64,000 bases of DNA, from NCBI RefSeq assembly GCF_902148855.1, contig NC_043965.1:26792023-26856022 (forward strand). The letters are read 5' to 3'. The position numbers were made by a program, and so were the translations under genes. Numbering within the stretch: position 1 is the first letter of the stretch; each line of letters starts with the position of its first letter. Under the pieces are notes generated by a model that made no database searches, was not told where the DNA came from, and saw nothing but the letters and a program-made list of their open reading frames with translations. The DNA is from Sphaeramia orbicularis. Its lineage: Eukaryota; Chordata; Actinopteri; Kurtiformes; Apogonidae. Below, piece by piece: positions 1 to 12,600 of the stretch.

Positions 1-3000
1 GAAAGAGAGAAAAGAAGAAGCTCTTATGTAATACCTTCAAACCACAAATAGCTCCAAGTAAAATGGGGGCAAATCTTTCCCACAGTATATGTTATATACA
101 GGTGCTAACAGCACACAAGGACCATGGGACATGGGAACACACACACTATATGACACACACAACCAAGAGTATCATGTGTGTATCCAGCTGGTTAAACCTC
201 CAAGAATACACATCTATAATCATCAATTACACTTTGAGTGATTGCAGCATGTGTGGTTATGAACTAAAAATAACCTGGTGATGATAAAACATGTCTGTAA
301 GCCACAACAGAAGAGATATGATACTTCATGAGATACACAGTGAATTAGAGAAGCTTCTCAAATATCACAGGGTGTTTATATTTGTTCTAAATCCACGGCA
401 TGACCACAGAAACTCATTCCAGTTGACCTTTTGCCCAACCTCTTCCTGGCCAACATCGAATCATCAATTAATGACTAAATCTCCTTTAGATTAGTGACTA
501 TTCTCTGTGCACAGGCAATGAATACACATACAAGAGATGCTTTCCTGCACTGAAGAGTATTAAATTGAATTAAATTAAAGTGGCTTAAAATTTACTGAGC
601 CCTTTCTCCTATTCCAGTCAGACTAAAATGTTACCTTTCAATGTGGAGCAAACTAGCTTTTTTGGTCACATCACTGAAAAGTACAGCAAATTGTCATGTT
701 GTTCCTTCTGTCTAACATTTGGAACATAATGCAAGATATAATTGCAGATTCTGCTGGACAGTTGAAATGACTTGTATAAAGAACTTGTACTTTGGTCTTC
801 TTTTAAATTAGAGGTTACATTCAACATGCTGTCTGAGAATGTTTGTTTTGATCAAAGTTTGCAAGGAGCAAATGTTCACTGAAAACTTGCATTTATCTTT
901 CAGTGTGACTGCTTGCTATATAAATGCTGTCTGAGCTGAAAAAATTATGAATTAAGCATGACTATCCCAAATACAGCACTTTTTCTGAGCACAGCACACA
1001 TCACATTAAATTCTTTGGCACAAAACGGATTGAATTTAGTTTCAGGAGGGCAATATTCAATAAATCGTAGCTTTACAAGTTATATCCCCTTAATGACAGC
1101 TGTTGTTTTGGTTTGGATTTCAAGAACCACGCCATTCTAATTACAACATTGGTAGTACAAAAACAGTCCTTTCATCATCACGCAATGGCCTAACTTTGTA
1201 GGAATCTACAAAATCTTAGTTTTTTGTCAATCTAGCAAGACTTGCAGTGATTTATTGATGTTTTTTTTTTGTTTTTTTTACTGTTTTTACTACCACTTTT
1301 TATTCCAAACAAGTGGATGTTTTTGCATTTATGAATAAAAATCAGATGACATTTATTGATGCTAAACTGAGTAAAGACTAATTATTTAGGATTTCAACAG
1401 ACTACCCAAACTGATATTTACAACTTCAAAATGTCATGGATAATCAAAGCTGTAATGAACCACATTACTGCTCTGTGCTATGGCACCATCTAGTGGTCAT
1501 TACGTAAAGTAACAGCAGATAAAATAAACAGCAGTATTTATTGATGAAAATACAAAACACTAAGGAGAAGGTCATGTAGGAGGTAAACATAGATGTAAAA
1601 TTGAATATGTCAAGTCTTGCAGCCTGATCCAGTCTACAAGATGGTAGGATTCACCACGGCAACCATTTGGAAAGTCGTCACATAATAACATAAAGACACA
1701 ACCGAAACACACAAATAGAAAAGAGGCAGCATGACAGAGTGTATTCTCTTGCTGATTAGCTTTTGCAGCTCAGTTCACTACAGCTGCCTCAGAGAAAAAA
1801 AAACATGCAGCGAGTCTTTGATGTTTATTTGGGAAGTGCTGCTCCGCTCACATCCCTTTAATGCATACATCTACACAAGACCTACTTAGCTGCAAAAAGA
1901 ACAGAAAACTGGGAAGGAGCACTCACCATGTTAAAGTATAATCCAAAAACTAGACTGACAGTGGCATGATAAAACAAAAAGAGAAAGAATGAGGGAACAA
2001 GAGGACAGAAAGGGAGGGGTTTAGTGGGAGTCACGTACAGGCACCAACTGAGCCATTGTTCATGACTACAAGAGCCACACAAGAGCACACAATTCCCAGA
2101 GAATAATGTATGTACGCTGTACACACATGCAGAGTGTAGAGAGACAATATCCAACTACTGTTGGACTGGACAGTCTTCTAAGTAGTTCAGTTTTCTTAAG
2201 ATTCAGTTCAGTAACATTAATAAATACAGGACTACCATATGTAGTACATCAGTGTTCCCCAAATTTTTTTTCTGAGGACATACTTTTCACAAAGGACAAA
2301 CCATAGCAACCCATCACAGGCTGTTGCGACGTGAGAGGAATTTGTGCATTTGTGCATTAATTGTATATTACTTACCATTCTTACTGCCATTTACATTACC
2401 ATAATTACTTTGAAATGGTAAAGCAGTGGTTTATCAGTCATATACTATACATTAAGTCATAATTATGTTTTAACTTTTTGAAAGTATATACATTTAAATA
2501 CTTTATGAGACCATATAAATGCATTTAGGCAGCGATATCAGGCTATCTTATTGTTTCAACTTCTCATTAGTAAAATACTATACACATTTTCTAAATAATA
2601 TAGATAAACAAAATAAATAAATAAATGGAATCACCAAAGTGTTGTATTTTTCCTCTCATGCTTCTTTTTAAAATTTATTTCATCAGTACTTGAACTATGT
2701 ATGAAAATTCATCCTTCTGACAATGTTCTGCACAGAATTTTTACTTTTTTTAATGCAGTGTTCAGCAGTGAGCTTAATTTTTATCCTACAGGCCTTTTAG
2801 CAAAGGAGGCCTCTGAATAATTAATCTTCACTTTGTATGACTCTGCGTATGCATTCCTCTGAAGACAAGAGGAAAGAGTTCGAGGTGGCCTACTATTGAT
2901 ACCACTGCAGCCAGAAACAGGCTCCAAATGCATGTCAGCCTCTTTCCAAGTGAGTGCCTATGTGCAACGTTCAGGGCTTTTTGGAAGAGGCAGTCGGCTG

Positions 3001-4206
3001 TTCATACACAACTGTTCTAGTTTTCGACATATGGATGACTAAGCTGACTAAAATTAGACCAGAAGCCAAAAGCTGCAATCCCACAGTGCAGCTCGGCTCC
3101 CCATTTTAACCACAGGAAGACCCCAACCCCCAGCTGACCTGACAAAAAACCCAGATGACTATAGTAAGCTTGTGTAACAGAGGATAGATGCTAGAAGAGT
3201 CAGACCTTTTAAGGCACTTGAAAAATATTATTGCAGCTTTGCTTTGTTGTCTCTCTCTACAATCTCTAAAAGCAACATCTCCTTCAGTATTTTGCACTAA
3301 TGCTCCTTATATCTGAAACCACAGCTCTCAGAGACTTACATCACTGAAAGTGCACTGCAATATTCAAAGAATACCAGCAGAATAAAAATAAATTTTCGCT
3401 TGAAAGCAATCTGCTAAAAAGAACTTACAGAAGCAGTTAAATGTGGCAGGGGAAAAAGCATCAATGGGATCATGGGAGGACAAAGTAAAAGGATTTACTT
3501 TGCGTTACAAAGGATTAGAGATAAAAGAAGTGGGTGCATGACGCTTAAGTGCTTTGAGCAGAAATGCCTCAGCAACCGCATCTTCTACAGAGACAGTACA
3601 CTGCTCTTCAAGGATGTTAAATGCAGGAATGAGCAATATAGTTTGTATAATTAAAACACTAAAAAAAATTAAGGCCACAGCTGCATAATTAATTGCCTGA
3701 AGCAGAACATTCAGATTAGATCTTCTACTGTGTTTAACAGTTAAATTCTGATCTTGCAATGTCAAAGTTCTGGACAGAGTTTTAATTTCAGGAGCATGAC
3801 CTGATCAGCTCATGCTCATTACATTAGCCTCCACACAGATGTCATCAGCAGGAACACTCATTTCCTGTGTCTTCTATTTCTCCATAAATTTGACTATTCA
3901 AACTAGAACAGCAGGAGCATTTGTGTGCAATGTCATTAGAAGCTGATTTGCTTTCAGTCCAACAGGGAAAGTCCTTTTTTTAAAAGAAGCGTCAAGGTCT
4001 GTACACTGTCCTTCAGCTCCTTATTCTTTCTCCTCTTGGAAGTTTATCAACACAAGATGACAAAATATCATGTGTACAAGCTATGTATTTGAAGCTACAC
4101 TGATCAGCTGTCCTGTCCTTAACCTGTATGTGCAATTTTCCTTTTCTTATCACACACCAGCACAAACACTCAATACAAGCGATGAAGGATGATGTTTTTG
4201 TCTTAC
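1..4206. other. Gene-poor stretch, probably first intron of a left-running gene
   Basis: No open frame here is supported by splice sites or by similarity to a family I know. The stretch is AT-rich with short homopolymers. If the small exon at 4,207-4,271 is real, this DNA is its first intron, because that gene would run leftwards out of the window. I searched the minus strand for a following exon and recognised none. The only repeat-like piece I noticed is a hAT-like terminal fragment near 2,250. Confidence 0.5.
2250..2345 (+). mobile_element. hAT-like transposon terminal fragment (relic)
   Basis: The segment opens with CAGTGTTCCCCAAA followed by a T run and 'gaggacatacttttcaca'. This resembles the common vertebrate hAT terminal pattern (a CAGTGTTTCCCAA-type start followed by a GGACCCACTTTT-type sequence). 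I could not find a matching inverted end downstream, so either only one end survives or the resemblance is accidental. Confidence 0.3.
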
Positions 4207-4271
4207 ATGCTGCTCTTCTTGCGTGGAGAGCTGACAGAGCTCTTCCTGTGCTGGCTCAGGGAGCCCCCCAT
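4207..4271 (-). CDS. Probable first coding exon of a gene running off the left edge (TACC1-like?)
   Basis: On the minus strand an ATG at 4,271 in a good context (TTACCATGG) opens a 21-codon frame beginning MGGSLSQHRKSS, rich in Ser, Lys and Arg. It runs straight into a strong donor, AT|GTAAGA, ending the exon at 4,207 in phase 2. If unspliced, the frame would stop at the TAA inside the donor. The MGGS start resembles short isoforms of TACC proteins (centrosomal, microtubule-associated). TACC1 lies near DDHD2 on human 8p11, which fits the neighbouring ddhd2. Gly at position 2 is followed by polar residues, but an N-myristoylation signal cannot be decided here. No second exon was recognised in the window, so the gene identity is a guess. 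A chance frame is the alternative. Confidence 0.4.
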
Positions 4272-5743
<1,472 letters not shown>

Positions 5744-5759
5744 GAGATGTGATCAACAA

Positions 5760-6066
5760 AATCATTAGAATTTGTCATAATAAAAAAAAGCTGCAACACC
5801 TTGGCTATTTATAAACAATTCTTTAATATTGACTGAACTCTCTGTTGCATTTATTTATTAATTAATATTTGTTAGATTTGTTATTTTTATTCATTTATTT
5901 ACTTTTTTATACTATTATTTGTATATTATACTTTGTATCTTTAAATCTATGCATTGTTTTTTTTAAACTTCTATGATCAATTGCTTTTTCCTTTTTGACA
6001 TCTTGTTTGTTCATATTTTTGTACTGTATACTCAAATGTTTTCAATAAAGTTGGAAGAAAAAAAAA
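5760..6066 (+). mobile_element. 5'-truncated LINE-type retrotransposon copy with 16-bp target duplication
   Basis: A 307-bp AT-rich segment ends in 'ttcaataaagttggaag' followed by an A run, the look of a LINE 3' end with a polyadenylation signal and poly(A) tail. It is flanked by an exact 16-bp direct repeat, GAGATGTGATCAACAA, at 5,744-5,759 and 6,067-6,082. That is the signature of target-primed reverse transcription. The element is in plus orientation and carries no coding sequence. The tail looks L1-like, but the clade cannot be fixed from 300 bp. The perfect duplication argues for a fairly recent insertion. Confidence 0.8.
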
Positions 6067-6082
6067 GAGATGTGATCAACAA

Positions 6083-6642
6083 TGGTACATTTTTAACCCT
6101 TTTGGACCTCTTCAATTTACTACCCTCTACTATCACCTACTACCACAAAAACTGCTATAATATCACTATACATCAATATCACATCAACATTTTAAAAAAA
6201 GAAAAAATTGGGGGCATTAATCTCTCCCAAACCACTTCAGCTCTGATCAAAACTACCAAAAGTTCACTTTAACACTGTTGAAATGTGTCAACTTTTGTGT
6301 ACAATGAGTAATGTGGGGCTGGGGCATTGCTTGAGATTAAACTCATCCATATGTTGGAAAAAAAAGTAGCAACATCAGTTTCGTTGTATTAGTACAAAAT
6401 TATTTTTCCTGTGAGACTGAACATATGGTTTCAGTGTGAGTCAATGAGCCTTGTTTTGCCATGAGGGTCCTGCACCGCACAAAAACTACTAATGCAATGA
6501 AATCAGTGTTGCTGCAAATGTTTGACATATTCAAGACTCTGGCATAAAACAATACCACATCCCTCCACCATGTCTCATTTAGGAAATACCTTTTTTTAAT
6601 AAAGCAAGTAGCATCATGTATTCAAACTAGCTTTTAAACAGT

Positions 6643-6645
<3 letters not shown>
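6083..6645. other. Intergenic, nothing recognised
   Basis: AT-rich sequence with no supported frame or repeat family. Confidence 0.4.

Positions 6646-6695
<50 letters not shown>
6646..6695. repeat. Homopolymer junction C20-A30
   Basis: Twenty consecutive C are followed directly by thirty A. Tract lengths in such runs are often wrong in assemblies. The poly(A) half may be the tail of an old retroposed copy, but no target duplication was recognised. Confidence 0.95.
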
Positions 6696-6697
<2 letters not shown>

Positions 6698-7009
6698 AAA
6701 CATTTACTGGTTTTGCACAGAGCTGAAGTGGTTTGAGATTCATACAGGAAAGACTGAAAAGTAGTAATATATGATGCTTTTACAGCAGTTTCTTGTGTGT
6801 ACAGTTTGGGCTAGAGGGTCCCCAGAGGATACAATAAGTATAATATAAAAGTAAAAGTATCATAGACCTGTAAGAGTAACTGAAATTAGATACAATAAAT
6901 GTTTAAAAAGAAACATTCTTGCAGAAGTTTGTGCTACGAGCTGTAACACAGTCAAAGAAAAATTACAGAAATTTACAAACATGGCCGGAGGGGTACCTAT
7001 GGGTTAATA

Positions 7010-7572
7010 TAAGGATTCCCAAACCGGAGCATGCATACTCCCAGGGGTACTTGGAAGAAGCCCAGGGGGTACTTGAATTTTTTTTTTTGAAAAATACTTT
7101 AAATAAGTCATCATGTACCCAGTACAAAATAAATAATGAGAATTAATGCTGAAATATAAAATACAATAAATACATTCATATAATAGTTTTAATGTCAATC
7201 ATCTTGTTTAAGGTTTGGTAACATTTAAAGAACATTTCTATTTTATATTATTCAAAATGAGTTCATTTATTAAGGTTCATTTATTAATTAATGACAAATT
7301 TATTTATTTTTGTTATCAGTGAAAGCGTGCACTTTTCATCCTATATTTTGCACACAAAATTTACTTTAAAATGTGATTTTTAAATATATATTACAGTTAA
7401 ACATATTTTGTTTGTTCACAAATTTTTCAAAATATAAACAGACACCTTTGGCACAGGAACAAATTTGGCAAAAATTTTTTCAATCAAAAATGCTGAAGCG
7501 AGAGTTGGGGGTACTTGGCTAAACAAGTATATTTCAGGGGGTACTTCACTGTAAAAAATTTGAGAACCACTG
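7010..7572. mobile_element. Non-autonomous hAT-like DNA transposon (about 563 bp)
   Basis: The left end reads TAAGGATTCCCAAACC and the right end, read inward, CAGTGGTTCTCAAA. These are imperfect terminal inverted repeats of the hAT type. The near-identical 8-bp flanks GGTTAATA (7,002-7,009) and GATTAATA (7,573-7,580) match 7 of 8 bases, and 8 bp is the hAT target-duplication length. The motif GGGGGTACTT recurs near both ends (subterminal repeats). No transposase frame is present, so it is a MITE-like copy, moderately old judging by end divergence. Confidence 0.75.
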
Positions 7573-7580
7573 GATTAATA

Positions 7581-9659
7581 CATTACACTCAAAATGAGAG
7601 ATGTGATATAATAACTAACACACAAAAACAGTTGAACACAAGACTGGTTAATATTTTATTATGGCACACACAACATGTTACCATAGTTTATATTCAGGTT
7701 ATGTACTTTGAGAGGAGAGCATTTTTGGTATGTCAACATACATGAAGTAAAAAAAAAACAAGTTTTCTGAGTAGGAACAATGTGTTACAGAGATCACAAA
7801 GTCATCGTCTTGTGTGTAAACAATGAAATGACATGAACAGTGGACGTGGCAAAATTCAACAGAAACACTTGTCGGTGTTTAGTGCATTTTTACAGGGAGG
7901 GAAAGGAGTTAACCCTTTTAGGGTAATTCAGTATTTGTGCGTAAAGGACACCCCCAGTGGTCAGCTTTTGGAGGTGGGGTCTGTGTGCCCCTGACTGTAC
8001 ATAAAAATAGGAGATATATGAGTGAAACTTCATGATGGGTACGTGAAGGTGCAGATTTGAGACATTTCTTTTATGCAAAATAAGCTGATTAACTCTCATG
8101 CAATCATTAATTCATAAATTCAACCATTCTCTTTAAACTTTATTCCAAAATCAGTTTCTAATGCTAATTTTAGACTCCTCTTTTAGCTGTAACAGTATGA
8201 GAAAGGTGAAACCCAAAAATTGGGCAAGGACAAGTACATGTTGAGAGAACCTTGTAACAGAAAACTGCATGCATGATGAATGAAAGGAGTATTTACCTGG
8301 ATAGTAAGAAACAGACGGAACATACATGTATGATTTGGCCCTAAGGTTTAGTGAAAACAGTCTAATGGAGTCAGTGTGGGTCAGAATGGGCTATACCTTA
8401 GGAATACACTTAGTTATTCTCTTTAATAAAAGTAAATATGGGTCCACATCAAGAGGCCTGAGGAGCAGTAGAGGAGGAATGGCACAAACATAGGGTTGAG
8501 GATGTGCAGCTGGTTTTTCTGAACACTGTTGTCACATTCCCATTATATTAACATGCACACACAGTACAGTTCACAGGGCTGTACATGTCACACACACAGC
8601 ATGTCTATATTACCAGTATGTCCGTTCAAGCACCTGCGGTACTATACTTCATTTCTAATACAATTCTTCATTGGATTGACTTCTTTCAGACTAAAGTGCC
8701 AGATATGATAGCGCTGAAATACATTATTTAAATAAAAGAAAAATACTACTGATTAAAAGGAAAGATTAAATTCACTCTTAATGACAAGTGGTAGAATACA
8801 ACATCTGAAAAATAAATGGCAGCGACACCTTTCACTGAAAATGTAGGAGTAGCAACTTTGGGCTTCAAGTTGTGTGAGTGTGAGAATATAGCTGCCAGGA
8901 ATATGATAATCAAAAAGGTATCAACTTCACCCTAATTATTAGAAACTGGATCATCTTGACTGAAATCTGAAAGTTCAAGTTTCATATGTGGGCTACCTTT
9001 GTCAAAATACATTCTACTTTATTTCTTTTGTTTTAGAAGTTTATTAATAGGGCTGTGTGATATAACTTTTATTAGATCTATATTATCAGCTCTTTCAATA
9101 TATTCATTTTTAGATGTTTACTTTTAAATACATAAAACATACGAATGCAAGTTTTGAACGCAATATTCTAACCCCATAACTTGCTACAATCTTCTGTACT
9201 TAAAGTCCAATACTTCTGATATGGTAATTATTTTGTTCTGTATTAGCTGTGCAATATAACTGATATGTTAGTAAATGTAGTATTAAGTTAAAGTGCAATG
9301 TAAAGTAAAACAAAAACAAATGACCAAAAACGAAAAGTGCTGAGAAGGAGCAAGACGTTAAACTTTGGATGAATTTGAAACCACTTTCAGACACCGGACT
9401 GAGTCCTGCATTTAGAGTTGAGGCAACATCAAGACGCTAATGCTGCCTCAAATAAAATCACCTGACATCAAATGGATCATGTAACACCGGCCAAACAGTC
9501 TCTGCTGTTGGATGATGAGAGGGCAGGGCAGTCAGGTAACACCCAGACAGTAAGGCATTCAAAAAGAGGATTGTGGATCCCTTGTCTCAGACAGCTGGTC
9601 TTCATGTTTTCACTTCCAGATGACAGTTAGATTCAAATGTGAGTCTACATTTGTACACT
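7581..9659. other. Intergenic / possible ddhd2 3' UTR
   Basis: No independent gene was recognised. On the minus strand the part nearest 9,659 may be ddhd2 3' UTR. Candidate polyadenylation signals (TTTATT on the plus strand) lie at 9,040-9,045 and 9,018-9,023. Confidence 0.45.
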
Positions 9660-9665
9660 TTTATT
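9660..9665 (-). terminator. AATAAA polyadenylation signal overlapping the ddhd2 stop codon
   Basis: On the minus strand the end of ddhd2 reads CAG TAA TAA AAG. The hexamer AATAAA starts inside the stop codon. If used, the 3' UTR would be only about 20 nt. Other signals about 620-640 bp further along are alternatives. Confidence 0.4.
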
Positions 9666-12600
9666 ACTGCTGTGGCTGTTCAAAGGCCACACCCAGCTTG
9701 TCGTATATCTCCTTCAGCAGCAGCAAAGCTGTATCCTCAGATTCCCTAATGGGCAGACAGAGGAATGCAACAAAGGGAAAAACATCACACACACAAAATA
9801 TATAAGAGAACAATTGGTCCTTAATCCTCTAAAGAGGTCTGCATGACTCACCAGTAGCACAAATGAGACTGGATGGCAAACAGGTATTCATTGAAGCTCT
9901 CAATAGGCTTTTCCTGGAGTACATAGTCAATCCTACGCCCTCCATTCAACATCCCAACTTTGATTTCAGGCTGCTCTGTCTGTTCTGAGGACACCATGGG
10001 TTCTGCCTCCTCACACACTCCTGCAGGGACAAGAATAAAAGAAATATGAAGCTGAATGGGACAATAGTAAGTGCTTTATAAGTCATCTGTATAGAAAATG
10101 TTCTCGGAGCAGATGTGTTCCCTTTGACCTATTTAATGAAAAGACATTAAGTACTTATGGTGCTGCAGAAAAGGATTGAACATGTATCTGCATGTGGGTG
10201 CTATAGGAAACCTGCTACTGATGAGTGATGTTACCAACCAGTTAAATGACAACTAATCAATCAATTAAAAAAAAAACATTACTATTATTTTATTTATTTA
10301 TTTTATTATTATTATTAAAAGGTCATTGTTATAACATTATTTATATTCTCCTGGTCATGTAAGTTCAGCTTTTACAGACGTTACTCGAGTGGCTTTTTAA
10401 GATGACATTCAGTTGGTGAATCAGTACGAACTGTCTACAGTAAAGTTCACAAGGGGCCTGAGGGAGGTTTCACTCACTTTGAGAAGTTTGATGTACAACA
10501 TAGCTGTGCAGTTATGCATGAACAGAGCAGGAGCCAAGGAGCGGTGACAGCCTATAGCGATGATATGCTGTTCATTACATAACATTTGCTCCTAAGAGAG
10601 AGAACTAGGGTGTATTTGCCATGTCAAAGTAAGTAATTTAACAGGACAGCAAACAGCAGGTAAAGTAGTGGATTTGATCCCTTTAAAAAATATTCTAATC
10701 CTAAAGTTAATTGATGGATGTTGATAGGATATATTACAAACTATCAGTATTCCCAGAACTCAGTGTTGCTCAATAACGGCTGATGGCTAATGTAAGGCTT
10801 TTCAACTGGGAGAACTGCCAGGACCAGTATCACCTGGGGACCGTTTTAGGTTCAGAAATCCCTCTCACACCTGTCTGTGTCACATGCAGCACATTCCCAC
10901 AGGATAAGTAAAGTCTATATATTATACACATTTATTGTTGTATGTTATCTCCTGTTCACTATGTATGGGCTAACATGTAATAACTGCTGAGCCTGTTGAA
11001 GAATGAAAAATGTCTACTGCACACTACACACAGAAGTACCATTCATCTTATCTTTCTTTTGCACTTCTGATAGATTTTAGCTTGGTCTTTACATAAGATA
11101 TGTGATAAATGTGATTGTAGTTGCATCAAAAATGCTCTCAAGCCTTTTCATTCATACATGCCCACACAACTCCACAATTATAGACAGGGCAGTAGGCAGA
11201 ACAAAGCCCCTGAAAATGATCCAAAAATGTCAGAGATACATGAGAAATGGAATTTTTACTTCACAAATTATGGACATAGCAGCTTTGCATGGGATTAAAG
11301 CCACAATGTCTTATGGTTAGTTGGATGTCAAATTCTAGATTTTGTTTAGTTATTTAGCCAAATAAATCTTTCAGTTTGATGTTTATTTCAACATTTGCCA
11401 GTTTCTAATAGTTAAGGACCTTGTACAATGTCTCATTTCTTTTGTAGGTTGACGGGTGGTGATGGTATAAGTGTCTATCTGCTCATTTCTGCTCTAAATT
11501 ATTGCTGTTATTGTCCTTTAAAAATCTATTATCAGCAAACATCTAAAGTGAATGTTTTGAGTGTACTGGCTGATCATAACCAGACAGTCATGAAAGGGAC
11601 AGAGTTCAGTTCAGTTACTCAGTTTCTTCACTATCCTGGCTTACCTTGAAAGTAAAGCCTATGAAAGGCCATGGGCCACCCCAGTATCTTAGTCCAAAAA
11701 TCATCACTTTTCCCTTCCCTCTTAGCAGAAGCAGTGCCTGCTGTAGAGGCTGAGATTTAAGGTGAAAGTGTAATGGGTCAGGGGAATAGGAGCAACCAAG
11801 CATTCAGTCGAGCAGAAGAGGGGAAAGGATGGTGGCAACCAACAGAGAGGGATGAGAGGAGTGTGAGGAGACCGGGTTAGACACACTCTTGTTCACACTC
11901 TAACACAAACCAGCCACACATTCACTTATACTCAAAGGGAATTTATAGAGTTGGATTTACCCTGTATCTCTTGAATATTTGTCTCTATTGTAGTTTCATC
12001 TGCCTCCACTGGGGGCAGTGCAGCAACAGGAAGTCTGGCAAAAGACTGCCATGCTGTCCGTAATGATCCCAAAACATTATTCTTCAAATCCATGCCCATA
12101 CGGGTCAAACTGTCTTTTAGTTCTATGAGGAAGAGAAAACAGACATCATCATTATGTCTGGTAAACAAAAGCTGACATCATGGAACTGTTCCATAAATAC
12201 AGGGACAAAAAAACAGTCATACCCAGATGCATCCTTTTGCGGCCTTTATGGTGAGGGATTAGCATGGGCTCTAGATCCACCTCAGACACTATCATAGGCT
12301 CGATCCGATAGGCCACTGGATCATACTGCATAGTGATAAAGAGGTAATAATTAATGAAAGTTCTGATACATTTAGTCTTTCATGATGTAGGAGAGGGCTT
12401 TACTATGTAGTGTGGTTGTTTTACACATTAGAAGTAGTGCTCTTTAATGACGACTGTCACATAGTAAGATGGTTTTCAAAGTGGGGCCTATGACCCCATA
12501 GCCAGGAAGCCCATGAACTAATTTTCTACAAATTATACAAGTGCATGGTATCATTAAAAAGTGCATATCTACAGATAAAGAGACCTCTCAAGTACCTTTC

